A stretch of DNA of 37,103 nucleotides, taken from the NCBI GenBank assembly GCA_937981905.1, contig CALJMY010000031.1, positions 1-37,103 on the forward strand. The letters run 5' to 3'. Shown here piece after piece: positions 9,876 to 17,700 of this stretch (the first letter of the stretch is position 1; each line of letters opens with the position of its first letter). The notes below the pieces were generated by a model that saw only the letters and a list, made by a program, of their open reading frames with translations, was not told where the DNA came from and searched no databases. Source of the stretch: an uncultured Enterobacterales bacterium. GTDB taxonomy: Bacteria; Pseudomonadota; Gammaproteobacteria; Enterobacterales; Psychrobiaceae. Made by a program: the position numbers and the translations under genes.

Positions 9876-10841
9876 TTACTCCTGATTACGTGTGGTTATT
9901 CTTAGTCCACCACTGGGTAATTCAATAACCTGTATCTCGTCACTATCTGGGTTATTTAATATCGAATTAGTCACCTTTTCTTCATTGACAGGTAATTCGA
10001 TTTTTTCAATTATTTCTTTATGCCAACCAAATTTACTAATAGCGATAACAACACGTCTATTCTTAGCTCTGGATTGTGCATCAACATTTTCAACTTTAGG
10101 TCTATATTGTCCGTATGCTTCGATAGCTAATCGTTGTGGTTCAACATTTAAAACCTGAAGCTCTTGTACTATTGCACTTGCCCTTGCTGAGGATAATTGC
10201 CAATTAGATTGGAATTGTTCATTATTAATGCCTTGGTCATCAGTATACCCCCTAACGTGTACATAATTATTAGCTGGAGCAATAGTGCCAATTACTTTTT
10301 TTAATACCGATTTTGTTACATTTCTTGTTACTGCGCTGCCACTATCGAATAGTAATCCACTACGAAATTCGATCGTTAACCAGTTATCATCTTGTTCTAT
10401 TTTAGCAGAGCCATCTTCGATAACTTCTAATAAATCTTGTGTTAATTTTTCTTTCATTGACGAAAAAGGAGTTCCGACATACTTGCTATCTGGATTAACT
10501 ATTTCACTATCTCCTTCAACAGGTTCAGTGCCTACAGCTTCTAATAATCCTTTATTATAATCATTATCTTTACTAATTTTATCGCCAGAAGTTAAAGGGG
10601 TATCGCTGCTATTTTGAATAACAACACCGCGACCTCCTTGCTTTTCGTTCCCTGACAAATGAAATATTTCACCTAAACTGTCTGATAATAGTGCATACTT
10701 TTCTTCTTTAACTAATGCAAATGCATAAAGTACAACAAATAATGCAAATAATAGCGTCATGTAATCAGCATAAGAAACTAACCATCGTTCGAGGTGAGTA
10801 TCTTCGGTTACCGTCGATTTTAAACGTCGGTTATTTAGCAT
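9876..10841 (-). CDS. motD: MotB-type flagellar stator protein (MotD-like)
   Basis: This is the peptidoglycan-anchored half of a stator unit. The product has 321 residues. A short basic N-terminus leads into one membrane helix (about 22-45, VSYADYMTLLFALFVVLYAF) with the ion-binding Asp26. A long, probably disordered segment follows, then an OmpA-like domain (about 155-275) with VRGYTDDQGINNEQ and SSARASAIVQEL. A tail of about 45 residues follows. The location inside the che operon, next to a MotA-type gene, matches motCD of Pseudomonas rather than the free-standing motAB or pomAB loci. The coupling ion cannot be decided from sequence alone. Confidence 0.88.
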   Translation of the reverse strand: MLNNRRLKSTVTEDTHLERWLVSYADYMTLLFALFVVLYAFALVKEEKYALLSDSLGEIFHLSGNEKQGGRGVVIQNSSDTPLTSGDKISKDNDYNKGLLEAVGTEPVEGDSEIVNPDSKYVGTPFSSMKEKLTQDLLEVIEDGSAKIEQDDNWLTIEFRSGLLFDSGSAVTRNVTKSVLKKVIGTIAPANNYVHVRGYTDDQGINNEQFQSNWQLSSARASAIVQELQVLNVEPQRLAIEAYGQYRPKVENVDAQSRAKNRRVVIAISKFGWHKEIIEKIELPVNEEKVTNSILNNPDSDEIQVIELPSGGLRITTRNQE

Positions 10842-11583
10842 AAGCGACTTTATAAGCTTCTAAACGGCGCACTAAATGTTGAGGATTATCACCACGTTGA
10901 ATCATTAATGTACCCTCAAGAATCATTTCATAATAAAGTGTATTTTGAAAAATTATATGTCTCAATTTGTAATGAATTGGTAAATAGATCAGATTGGCAA
11001 AACCAACGCCATAAATAGTTGCTACAAATGCTGTTGCAATCCCGCCCCCTAATGCTTCCGGCTGATCGAGGTATTGCATTGATTGAATTAGGCCTAATAC
11101 AGCACCTAATATGCCTAATGTTGGACTGTATCCTCCCATTGATTCATAGACTTTAGCACTATGACCATATTCATCACGTTGAAAATATATACGTGTTTCC
11201 ATAGTTTCTTGTAAAAACTGAGGCGTGGAACCGTCAATCAACATCATTAAACATTCACGAATGGTAATATCTGTTTCTTTTTCTAACTCATTTTCCAAAG
11301 GTAACAAACCATCACTTCTAGCAATATGACACCATTTAGTAAGTATTTTTATTCGTGCATTAATATCAAACTTCGGTGGAAATAAAACCCACTTTAATAA
11401 TAAGAAACTACGAACAAATAAATGCCAAGGCGTTTGAATCATTACTGCGGCAACAGTTCCAATGACAACTATTAATAATGCTGGTCCATTATATAGAGCT
11501 AATAATGATCCACCTTCTAATAATTGACCACCTAAGATAGCAATCATTGCAAAAATAAGACCAAATAAGCTCAACTTATCCAT
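10831..11583 (-). CDS. motC: MotA-type flagellar stator protein (MotC-like)
   Basis: This is the channel-forming half of the stator. The product has 250 residues with four membrane helices: two near the start (about 5-22 and 31-48) and two around 148-168 and 180-202. The conserved proline segment GGYSPTLGILGAVLGLI and the Gly-rich GGGIATAFVATIYGVGFANL are typical. The cytoplasmic loop (about 60-140) carries charged residues that would touch FliG. The gene overlaps the end of cheB by 8 bases and its own 3' end overlaps motD by 11 bases, pointing to translational coupling. Confidence 0.9.
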   Translation of the reverse strand: MDKLSLFGLIFAMIAILGGQLLEGGSLLALYNGPALLIVVIGTVAAVMIQTPWHLFVRSFLLLKWVLFPPKFDINARIKILTKWCHIARSDGLLPLENELEKETDITIRECLMMLIDGSTPQFLQETMETRIYFQRDEYGHSAKVYESMGGYSPTLGILGAVLGLIQSMQYLDQPEALGGGIATAFVATIYGVGFANLIYLPIHYKLRHIIFQNTLYYEMILEGTLMIQRGDNPQHLVRRLEAYKVAYAK

Positions 11584-12718
11584 GACACATCTCTTTTATA
11601 AGAGAATCAGCAATGACATCAATATGCATAATTTTTTCTGTTAATCCTGCTTTCATTACTGCTTGAGGCATACCGTATACCACACTTGATTCTTCATCTT
11701 GAGCCCAGATAGTTGCGCCTGTTTTAGACAACATTTTTGCACCATCACAACCGTCAGACCCCATTCCGGTTAAGACTAAGGCCAGTGGGTTGCCATCGTT
11801 ATATTTCGATACAGTAGCAAAGGTAACATCAGCGCAAGGTTTATAATTTAAATTAGCAGGTCCTTCTGTTATTTTTAAACGATTACCGCGTTCTAATAGC
11901 ATTTGCATTCCACCTGGCGCTAAATAAGCTTGTCCAGGTTTTATTACATCGCCATTTTTTGCTTCTTGTACACCGATATTACATAGACCATTTAATCTTT
12001 CAGCAAAAGGCCCCGTAAATGCACCAGGCATGTGTTGTACTAAAAGAATTGGATATGGGAAACTCGAAGGGAGTTTCTTCAAAACAGTCTGTAGTGCTAC
12101 TGGACCGCCAGTTGAAGAAGCAATCACTAATAGGTTGTATTTTTTCCCACTAACACTATGAATACTTTTAACTCTAGGTGAATTTGTTGTTTCAACAACA
12201 CGATTAGAACGGTTAATACCCGCTGATTGAGAAGCTACTGTTGAAGTACGATTGATTTGAGTACGCTCAACAGTATTTGTAAGTGATAATTGGTTTAATG
12301 AAGACCTAACACTTGATTGCCTTCTACTACCCAATGCTCTAATTGCAGCTGTTATAAGTTCTGCGGCAACCTTACCTGAACCAGCTATTTCTTCAAATTT
12401 CTTTGGTAAAAAATCAGCAGCACCAGCATCAAGTGCTTCTAATGTAGCTTTAGCGCCTTCATGAGTTAACGATGAAAACATCAAAATAGGCATAGGGCTC
12501 TTTGCCATTATCTCACGAGTTGCATCAATGCCGTTTTTAATCGGCATTTCTATGTCCATCATAATTACATCAGGTTGTAATAATAATGCTTTATCAACGG
12601 CTTCTTGGCCGTTTTTAGCATTATCAATAACCTCCATGCCTTCAGCTTTGGTGATTATATCTCCAATACAACGTCTAAAGAAATGAGAATCATCAACAAC
12701 CAATACCTTAATGCTCAT
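11576..12718 (-). CDS. cheB: Chemotaxis response regulator protein-glutamate methylesterase CheB
   Basis: CheB removes methyl groups from chemoreceptors and resets adaptation. The product has 380 residues. The receiver domain (1-120) has Asp9/Asp10, phospho-acceptor Asp55 and Lys106. A variable linker (about 130-190) is rich in Ser, Asn and Arg. The methylesterase domain carries the catalytic Ser in ASSTGGPVAL, His in LVQHMPGAFTGPFAE and Asp in GMGSDGCDGAKML. The gene directly follows cheA in the operon. No cheR is present in the window, so the methyltransferase must be elsewhere. Confidence 0.97.
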   Translation of the reverse strand: MSIKVLVVDDSHFFRRCIGDIITKAEGMEVIDNAKNGQEAVDKALLLQPDVIMMDIEMPIKNGIDATREIMAKSPMPILMFSSLTHEGAKATLEALDAGAADFLPKKFEEIAGSGKVAAELITAAIRALGSRRQSSVRSSLNQLSLTNTVERTQINRTSTVASQSAGINRSNRVVETTNSPRVKSIHSVSGKKYNLLVIASSTGGPVALQTVLKKLPSSFPYPILLVQHMPGAFTGPFAERLNGLCNIGVQEAKNGDVIKPGQAYLAPGGMQMLLERGNRLKITEGPANLNYKPCADVTFATVSKYNDGNPLALVLTGMGSDGCDGAKMLSKTGATIWAQDEESSVVYGMPQAVMKAGLTEKIMHIDVIADSLIKEMCHG

Positions 12719-12755
12719 TTAAGGTAAACCTCCAACCAAAAAATTATGATAAATG

Positions 12756-14906
12756 TTATGCATATTGCTTAAGTAAATTACCGATATCAACAATTAATGC
12801 AATACTACCGTCACTAGTAATTGTAGCGCCAGATATCCCAGGAGTTCGACCATGGAGTAAAGCACCGAGAGGTTTTATTACAACCTCTTCTTGGCCTATA
12901 AGACCATCAACTACAAATCCAACTGATTGTGTTCCAATTTGAACTATAACAACATGTCCTTCGCCGCGCTTTTCATCATGAGAAAAATCTTTTCTTAACC
13001 ATTCATCTAAATAAAATAATGGCACCGCTCGATTTCTCACTGAGATTGTTTTTCTACCATCTACTATATTAGTTTTAGATAAATCTAAATTAAATATTTC
13101 ATTTACAGCGGCTAATGGTAAAGCAAATATTTGTTTCCCTAACTGAACCATTAATGTTGGCATGATGGCTAAAGTAAGAGGAACTGTAATTTGTAAATTG
13201 GTTCCAACACCCTTATCAGAAGATATCTTAACCGTACCGTTAAGTTCAGTTATTTTAGTTTTCACAACATCCATGCCTACACCACGGCCGGATATATCTG
13301 ATATTTCAGTTTTAGTCGAAAATCCTGGTGCAAAAATTAATTCGTAAGCTTCTTCATTGCTCATTCTTGCGGCTGCATCTTCATCTAATACACCACGTGA
13401 TATAGCAATTTCTTTAAGCTTATCCGCGTCCATACCAGCGCCATCATCTTTGATTGATAGCAAGATATGATCACCTTCCTGTGACGCAGAAAGTATTACT
13501 GTACCGTTTCTAGATTTTCCTGCAGCTACACGATCATCAGGCATTTCAATACCATGATCCACAGAATTACGAACTAAATGGACTAATGGATCCGCTAGTG
13601 CTTCAACTAGATTTTTATCTAAATCAGTATCTTCACCTTCCATCAATAACGAAATGTCTTTTTTAAGATTACGAGCCATATCACGAACAACACGTGGGAA
13701 ACGCCCAAATACTTTTTTGATAGGTTGCATACGTGTCTTCATCACAGATCCTTGCAGATCTGCTGTCACGTTATCTAAATTTGCTACAGCTTTAGACATT
13801 TCTTCATCGCCACTAGTTAACCCTAAGCTAACTAAACGATTCCGAACTAATACTAACTCACCAACCATATTCATTATGTCGTCTAAACGAGATGTATCGA
13901 CGCGTACAGTTGTTTCAGCTTGTGGTGCCGCAGCAGGTGCTTTTTTAGCAACAGGTTTAGGAGCTGGTGCAGCAGCTGGTTTTTCTTGAGGCTTACTTAC
14001 GGCCGCTGGTTTAACAACAGGTGCAGGAGCCTTAGGTGCTTCTTTTTTCTCAATTGGCGCAGTTGTTGATTTTTTAGCATTAGCTAATTCATCTAGCAGT
14101 GCTTCAAATTCATCATCACCAATCTCATCATCATTAACAGGTGCTGGCTCTGCCGATTTAGATATTACTTTTTGTACTGATGAAGAATTATCATTTTTAC
14201 CATGAATGTCATCTAAAAAAGCTTCAAATTCGTCATCACTAATTTCATCAGATGATGATTCTACAGACGGTTTAACTGCAGCTTTAGGGGTTGAACCATG
14301 TAATTCATCTAGTAAGGCTTCAAATTCATCATCAGAGATGTCATCAGTATCAGAAGAAGGAGCCGGTGCCGCTGGGGTAGGAGAACCTCCATGTAAATTA
14401 TCTAATAATGCTTCAAATTCATCGTCCGAAATTTCTTCTTCACTATTATCAGAAGTAGGTTCCTCTATAACAGGTTCCGGTTCTGGTTCAGGTTCTGGTT
14501 CTGGATCAGTTCCATCGTCAGGTTTACTTAGGCGCGCTAATTCAGCTAATAATTGGGGTTCGGCTGGTGTTAATGGTTCACGAGCCTTAACTAGGGTAAA
14601 CATATCGTTGACGCTATCAAGTCCCTCAAGAATTACATCCATTAATTCAGGAGTTACTGTACGTTTATTCATACGCAGTAAATCAAATATATTCTCAGCA
14701 CCGTGACATACATCGACTAACTCTTTAAGGGACATAAAACCAGCACCACCTTTAATGGTGTGGAATCCTCTAAAGATAGCATTGAGTAAATCACTATCAT
14801 CTGGGTTATTTTCTAATTCAACTAACTGCTCTTGAAGTAGTTCTAGTATTTCACCAGCTTCAATCAAAAAATCTTGGAGTATATCTTCATCAACATCAAA
14901 CGACAT
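12756..14906 (-). CDS. cheA: Chemotaxis histidine kinase CheA with four acidic repeats in place of P2
   Basis: CheA is the kinase that phosphorylates CheY and CheB. The product has 716 residues. P1 (about 1-125) carries the phospho-accepting His49 in RGFHTIKGGAGF. The region 130-332 has no recognisable P2 domain. It holds an EP dipeptide tract (about 135-145), four copies of an ISDDEFEALLD-type motif (158-173, 189-204, 221-236, 261-275) and an Ala/Pro/Lys-rich linker. The dimerisation domain (P3) starts near 333. The ATP-binding domain (P4) includes VRNSVDHGIE and DDGAGMD. The CheW-like P5 fills about 580-716. In Vibrio a segment of the linker before P3, called LID, mediates ParP/ParC binding. 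The repeat region may include that function. Confidence 0.97.
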   Translation of the reverse strand: MSFDVDEDILQDFLIEAGEILELLQEQLVELENNPDDSDLLNAIFRGFHTIKGGAGFMSLKELVDVCHGAENIFDLLRMNKRTVTPELMDVILEGLDSVNDMFTLVKAREPLTPAEPQLLAELARLSKPDDGTDPEPEPEPEPEPVIEEPTSDNSEEEISDDEFEALLDNLHGGSPTPAAPAPSSDTDDISDDEFEALLDELHGSTPKAAVKPSVESSSDEISDDEFEAFLDDIHGKNDNSSSVQKVISKSAEPAPVNDDEIGDDEFEALLDELANAKKSTTAPIEKKEAPKAPAPVVKPAAVSKPQEKPAAAPAPKPVAKKAPAAAPQAETTVRVDTSRLDDIMNMVGELVLVRNRLVSLGLTSGDEEMSKAVANLDNVTADLQGSVMKTRMQPIKKVFGRFPRVVRDMARNLKKDISLLMEGEDTDLDKNLVEALADPLVHLVRNSVDHGIEMPDDRVAAGKSRNGTVILSASQEGDHILLSIKDDGAGMDADKLKEIAISRGVLDEDAAARMSNEEAYELIFAPGFSTKTEISDISGRGVGMDVVKTKITELNGTVKISSDKGVGTNLQITVPLTLAIMPTLMVQLGKQIFALPLAAVNEIFNLDLSKTNIVDGRKTISVRNRAVPLFYLDEWLRKDFSHDEKRGEGHVVIVQIGTQSVGFVVDGLIGQEEVVIKPLGALLHGRTPGISGATITSDGSIALIVDIGNLLKQYA
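14082..14435 (-). repeat. Four-copy repeat inside cheA encoding FliM-like acidic motifs
   Basis: Coding copies lie at 14388-14435, 14295-14342, 14199-14246 and 14082-14126. They begin 31, 32 and 40 codons apart. The core reads [E/D]-I-S-D-D-E-F-E-A-L-L-D-x-L-H-G. The last copy has IGDDEFEALLDELA. Protein identity is much higher than in the Ser/Pro spacers, and the DNA differs at silent positions, which suggests an old, selected repeat rather than recent duplication. Confidence 0.9.
14473..14508 (-). repeat. Hexanucleotide repeat in cheA (EP dipeptide tract)
   Basis: Six consecutive GGTTCN-type hexamers on the + strand (the last is GGATCA) encode alternating Glu-Pro and Asp-Pro in CheA. The array is in frame, so changes in copy number would only lengthen or shorten the linker after P1. 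Confidence 0.8.
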
Positions 14907-14920
14907 AGTTTACAATCCTT

Positions 14921-15670
14921 TTAAAAACCTAGACTTGAAAGTAAATCATCAACATCATCTTGGCCTGAAACAACATCAGTACTCTCTTTTGCTGTAGGCA
15001 TAATAGGCCCTTCAGCCTCAATATGATTATTAATTTTTTCTTTAGGTTCTTTGGCTTCTTTAGCTTCATATTGACCAAACAGTTTTAAAAGACCTATCAA
15101 GTCCTCTTCCACGTCTCTCATCATTTCAGAAATCTTTTGGAGTACTTGCCCCGTAAGATCCTGATATCCCTGAGCTAAGACAATATCATTAAGTTTAATA
15201 TTCAGTGCTTCGGCATCATTAATTGATTCGTCAAAATAATTATCAATTTTATCTCGTAATAATTTGAATTCATCAGCTTTAATTTGGCAGTTTTTTAATT
15301 TATCCCAAGATGGAAGGATACCTCGTACTGTACTGCGATGCTTTTGAGCTAACGGTAAACATTCATCAACCGCATCCATTGTTTTATTCGCTGCATCTGC
15401 TGTCAGATCGACTACATACTGTAAACGCTCTTTAGCATCAGGCAACGACAAATTTACAATAGAAGAAAAACGCTCATCCATATTCATATTTGTAAACGAA
15501 TCATGAAATTGGCGCGTCAATTTACCTACACCCTCAAACAATTCATGTTGTATATTTCTACTAGCTACTTCAAGTAATCTATTAGCATCTTGAACATTAC
15601 CTTGTTCTAATGCTGCAACTAACTCGTGAGCTTGTTCTAACGAGATATGAGGTTTCTCATTATCAGTCAT
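14921..15670 (-). CDS. cheZ: CheY-P phosphatase CheZ
   Basis: CheZ removes the phosphate from CheY. The product has 249 residues and is mostly helical, forming the long four-helix bundle of the dimer. The active-site Gln lies in the conserved YQDLTGQVLQKI. A flexible stretch (about 205-235) leads to a C-terminal DDVDDLLSSLGF, the peptide that in E. coli CheZ binds CheY. It sits between cheY and cheA, 14 bases before cheA. Confidence 0.96.
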   Translation of the reverse strand: MTDNEKPHISLEQAHELVAALEQGNVQDANRLLEVASRNIQHELFEGVGKLTRQFHDSFTNMNMDERFSSIVNLSLPDAKERLQYVVDLTADAANKTMDAVDECLPLAQKHRSTVRGILPSWDKLKNCQIKADEFKLLRDKIDNYFDESINDAEALNIKLNDIVLAQGYQDLTGQVLQKISEMMRDVEEDLIGLLKLFGQYEAKEAKEPKEKINNHIEAEGPIMPTAKESTDVVSGQDDVDDLLSSLGF

Positions 15671-15691
15671 ATTCTATCCTGGCTTATCTAA

Positions 15692-16066
15692 TTAAGATTC
15701 CATACGTTGAAAAATTTTATCTAATTTTTCTTTTAACGTTCCAGCAGTGAAAGGCTTAACGATATAACCATTTACGCCAGCTTGAGCAGCAGCGATAATT
15801 TGCTCACGCTTTGCTTCTGCAGTTACCATTAATACTGGTAAATGTTTTAATTTATCATCAGCACGAATATGCTTTAATAAATCAATACCCTGCATGCCTG
15901 GCATATTCCAATCTGTTACTACAAAATCGAAATCACCATTTTGAAGCATAGGTAACGCAGTTTGACCGTCATCAGCCTCTTGCGTATTAGTTAACCCTAA
16001 GTCTCTAAGTAGGTTTTTGATGATACGTCTCATTGTTGAAAAATCATCAACAACCAGAATTTTCAT
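15692..16066 (-). CDS. cheY: Chemotaxis response regulator CheY
   Basis: CheY-P binds FliM and changes flagellar rotation. The product is a single receiver domain of 124 residues with Asp7/Asp8, phospho-acceptor Asp52 (VVTDWNMPG), Thr82 and Lys104. The frame can be extended back to a TTG at 16090. I chose the ATG at 16066 because [15 protein letters not shown] is where family members start and GGAT lies at a suitable distance upstream. It follows fliA by 46 bases and is first in the cheYZAB series. Confidence 0.97.
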   Translation of the reverse strand: MKILVVDDFSTMRRIIKNLLRDLGLTNTQEADDGQTALPMLQNGDFDFVVTDWNMPGMQGIDLLKHIRADDKLKHLPVLMVTAEAKREQIIAAAQAGVNGYIVKPFTAGTLKEKLDKIFQRMES

Positions 16067-16112
16067 ATTCTTATCCAAAATATTCTCCAAATATTACATT
16101 GCAGCTATGCAA

Positions 16113-16838
16113 TTAAGTCCAACTATTTAATCGACTTTTAAGTCTTACCATCGCTTGTGAATGTATTTGACTCACTCGCGATTCACTAACACTTAAAACT
16201 TGCCCAATTTCTTTTAAATTTAGCCCTTCGTCATAATACAATGACAACGCTAATGCTTCTTTTTCTGGTAGCGTCTTTATTGCACTACTTAATGCCGTTT
16301 GAAATCGTTCTGACATTGTATTACTAAATGATTCATCGTGTTGTTCTGTATCTAAATGAATAACATCTTCTGAAACACCAAGATCTTCAATGCCAATGAT
16401 TTTACCTGAAGCTATATCATTAAGCATTTGAGCATAAACGTCTATACTTATTGACAATTTTTCTGCAATTTCATAATCCTTAGGGTCTCGCCCTAATTCT
16501 TTATGAAGCTCTTCTACGGCTTTCATGACTGCTCTACTATTACGATGAACAGAACGTGGTACCCAATCACCTCGTCTTATTTCATCAAGCATCGATCCAC
16601 GAATTCTAATACCAGCAAAGGTTTCAAAACTTGCACCTTTACTTCCATCAAAGTTTTTTGCAGCTTCTAATAAACCAATCATGCCTGATTGGATCAGATC
16701 ATCGAGTAACACATTTGCCGGTAATCTACCTTTTAAATGGTGTGCAATCTTTTTTACTAAACCAGCATGAATAACAACTAACTCATCATTATTCGGTCCG
16801 GCTTTCGTATAAGCAGACGCTTTACTCACTGGCATCAT
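16113..16838 (-). CDS. fliA: Flagellar sigma factor FliA (sigma-28)
   Basis: FliA directs RNA polymerase to late flagellar and chemotaxis promoters. The product has 241 residues. Region 2 contains DDLIQSGMIGLLEA and FETFAGIRIRGSMLDEIR. Region 3 follows, and the region 4 helix-turn-helix is LNLKEIGQVLSVSESRVSQI. An upstream in-frame TTG at 16862 would add eight residues (MRIVIKIE) unlike any FliA. The ATG at 16838 (or 16835) gives the normal length and overlaps the end of flhG by 17 bases. No flgM, the anti-sigma factor, is in the window. Confidence 0.95.
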   Translation of the reverse strand: MMPVSKASAYTKAGPNNDELVVIHAGLVKKIAHHLKGRLPANVLLDDLIQSGMIGLLEAAKNFDGSKGASFETFAGIRIRGSMLDEIRRGDWVPRSVHRNSRAVMKAVEELHKELGRDPKDYEIAEKLSISIDVYAQMLNDIASGKIIGIEDLGVSEDVIHLDTEQHDESFSNTMSERFQTALSSAIKTLPEKEALALSLYYDEGLNLKEIGQVLSVSESRVSQIHSQAMVRLKSRLNSWT

Positions 16839-17691
16839 CTCGATTTTTATAACGATTCTCAATCAATTGCTCAATAAAGAATTCTAAATGACCACCTGGT
16901 TGATTTGGGACCGGCCAAGACATTGCTTTATTAGCCAATGCTTTATATCCTAATGTCGCAGGTGACTGAGGATATAACTCAGTAATTAATTTTTGTTTTC
17001 TCACCGAACGACGAACATTTTCATCAAATGGAATAGTCGCTACAAGTTCTAATGCAACATCTAAAAATCTATCAGAAACACGTGTGAGTTTAGCAAAAAG
17101 TTCTTGCCCTTCACGCATATTCCTAACCATGTTTGCGACTACTTTTACACGAAAAACACCGTGTTCACGTGACAATAACTTGATTAAAGCATAAGCATCT
17201 GTAATAGAAGCAGGTTCATCACAAACAACAGCAACGACATCTTGAGCTGCTCTTGCAAAACTAACAACCATATCTGATATCCCAGCTGCAGTATCAACAA
17301 TTAAAACATCAAATTCATAACGCATTTCACTAAAAGCTCGAATTAAACCGGCATGTTGAGCAGGGTCAAGTTCTACCATTGATTGCGAACCAGATGTAGC
17401 TGGTATAATTCCTACCCCCAACGGGCCTTGAACAATAATATCATCTAATTCGCATTCACCAGATAACACATGCGATAAGTTTTTTTGTACACGTAATCCA
17501 AGCATGACATCAACATTAGCTAAACCTAAATCTGCATCTAATATCAATGTACGTTTACCCTGTTGGGCAAGATTAGCTGCAAGGTTTAATGAAACATTAG
17601 TTTTACCAACGCCTCCTTTACCACCTGTAACAGCAATTACTTTAATCATTCTATTTTGATTCATTTTTCTTAAACCACTCGCTTGATCCAC
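16822..17691 (-). CDS. flhG: Flagellum number regulator FlhG (FleN), MinD-like ATPase
   Basis: FlhG limits polar flagella to the right number by acting on FlhF and on the master regulator. The product has 289 residues. The N-terminal DQASGLRKM (2-10) is the short motif that activates the FlhF GTPase. The deviant Walker A GKGGVGKTN lies at 24-32, then LILDADLGLANVDVMLG and the Walker B LIVDTAAGISD. A C-terminal amphipathic segment (FFIEQLIENRYK) is expected for membrane binding. The GTG start is kept because the DQASGLR motif directly follows it and GTAGG lies 8 bases upstream. It begins 9 bases after flhF. Confidence 0.96.
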   Translation of the reverse strand: MDQASGLRKMNQNRMIKVIAVTGGKGGVGKTNVSLNLAANLAQQGKRTLILDADLGLANVDVMLGLRVQKNLSHVLSGECELDDIIVQGPLGVGIIPATSGSQSMVELDPAQHAGLIRAFSEMRYEFDVLIVDTAAGISDMVVSFARAAQDVVAVVCDEPASITDAYALIKLLSREHGVFRVKVVANMVRNMREGQELFAKLTRVSDRFLDVALELVATIPFDENVRRSVRKQKLITELYPQSPATLGYKALANKAMSWPVPNQPGGHLEFFIEQLIENRYKNRDDASE

Positions 17692-17700
17692 TATGAATGC

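Noticed and set aside
14206-14706. Long open frame antisense to cheA (166 codons)
   Set aside because: Its Ser-rich, Gly/Ser-repeat product is simply the reverse reading of the acidic repeats and EP tract; there is no ribosome-binding site.
16839-16862. Upstream extension of fliA from a TTG
   Set aside because: It adds eight residues absent from FliA proteins; the internal ATG restores normal length.
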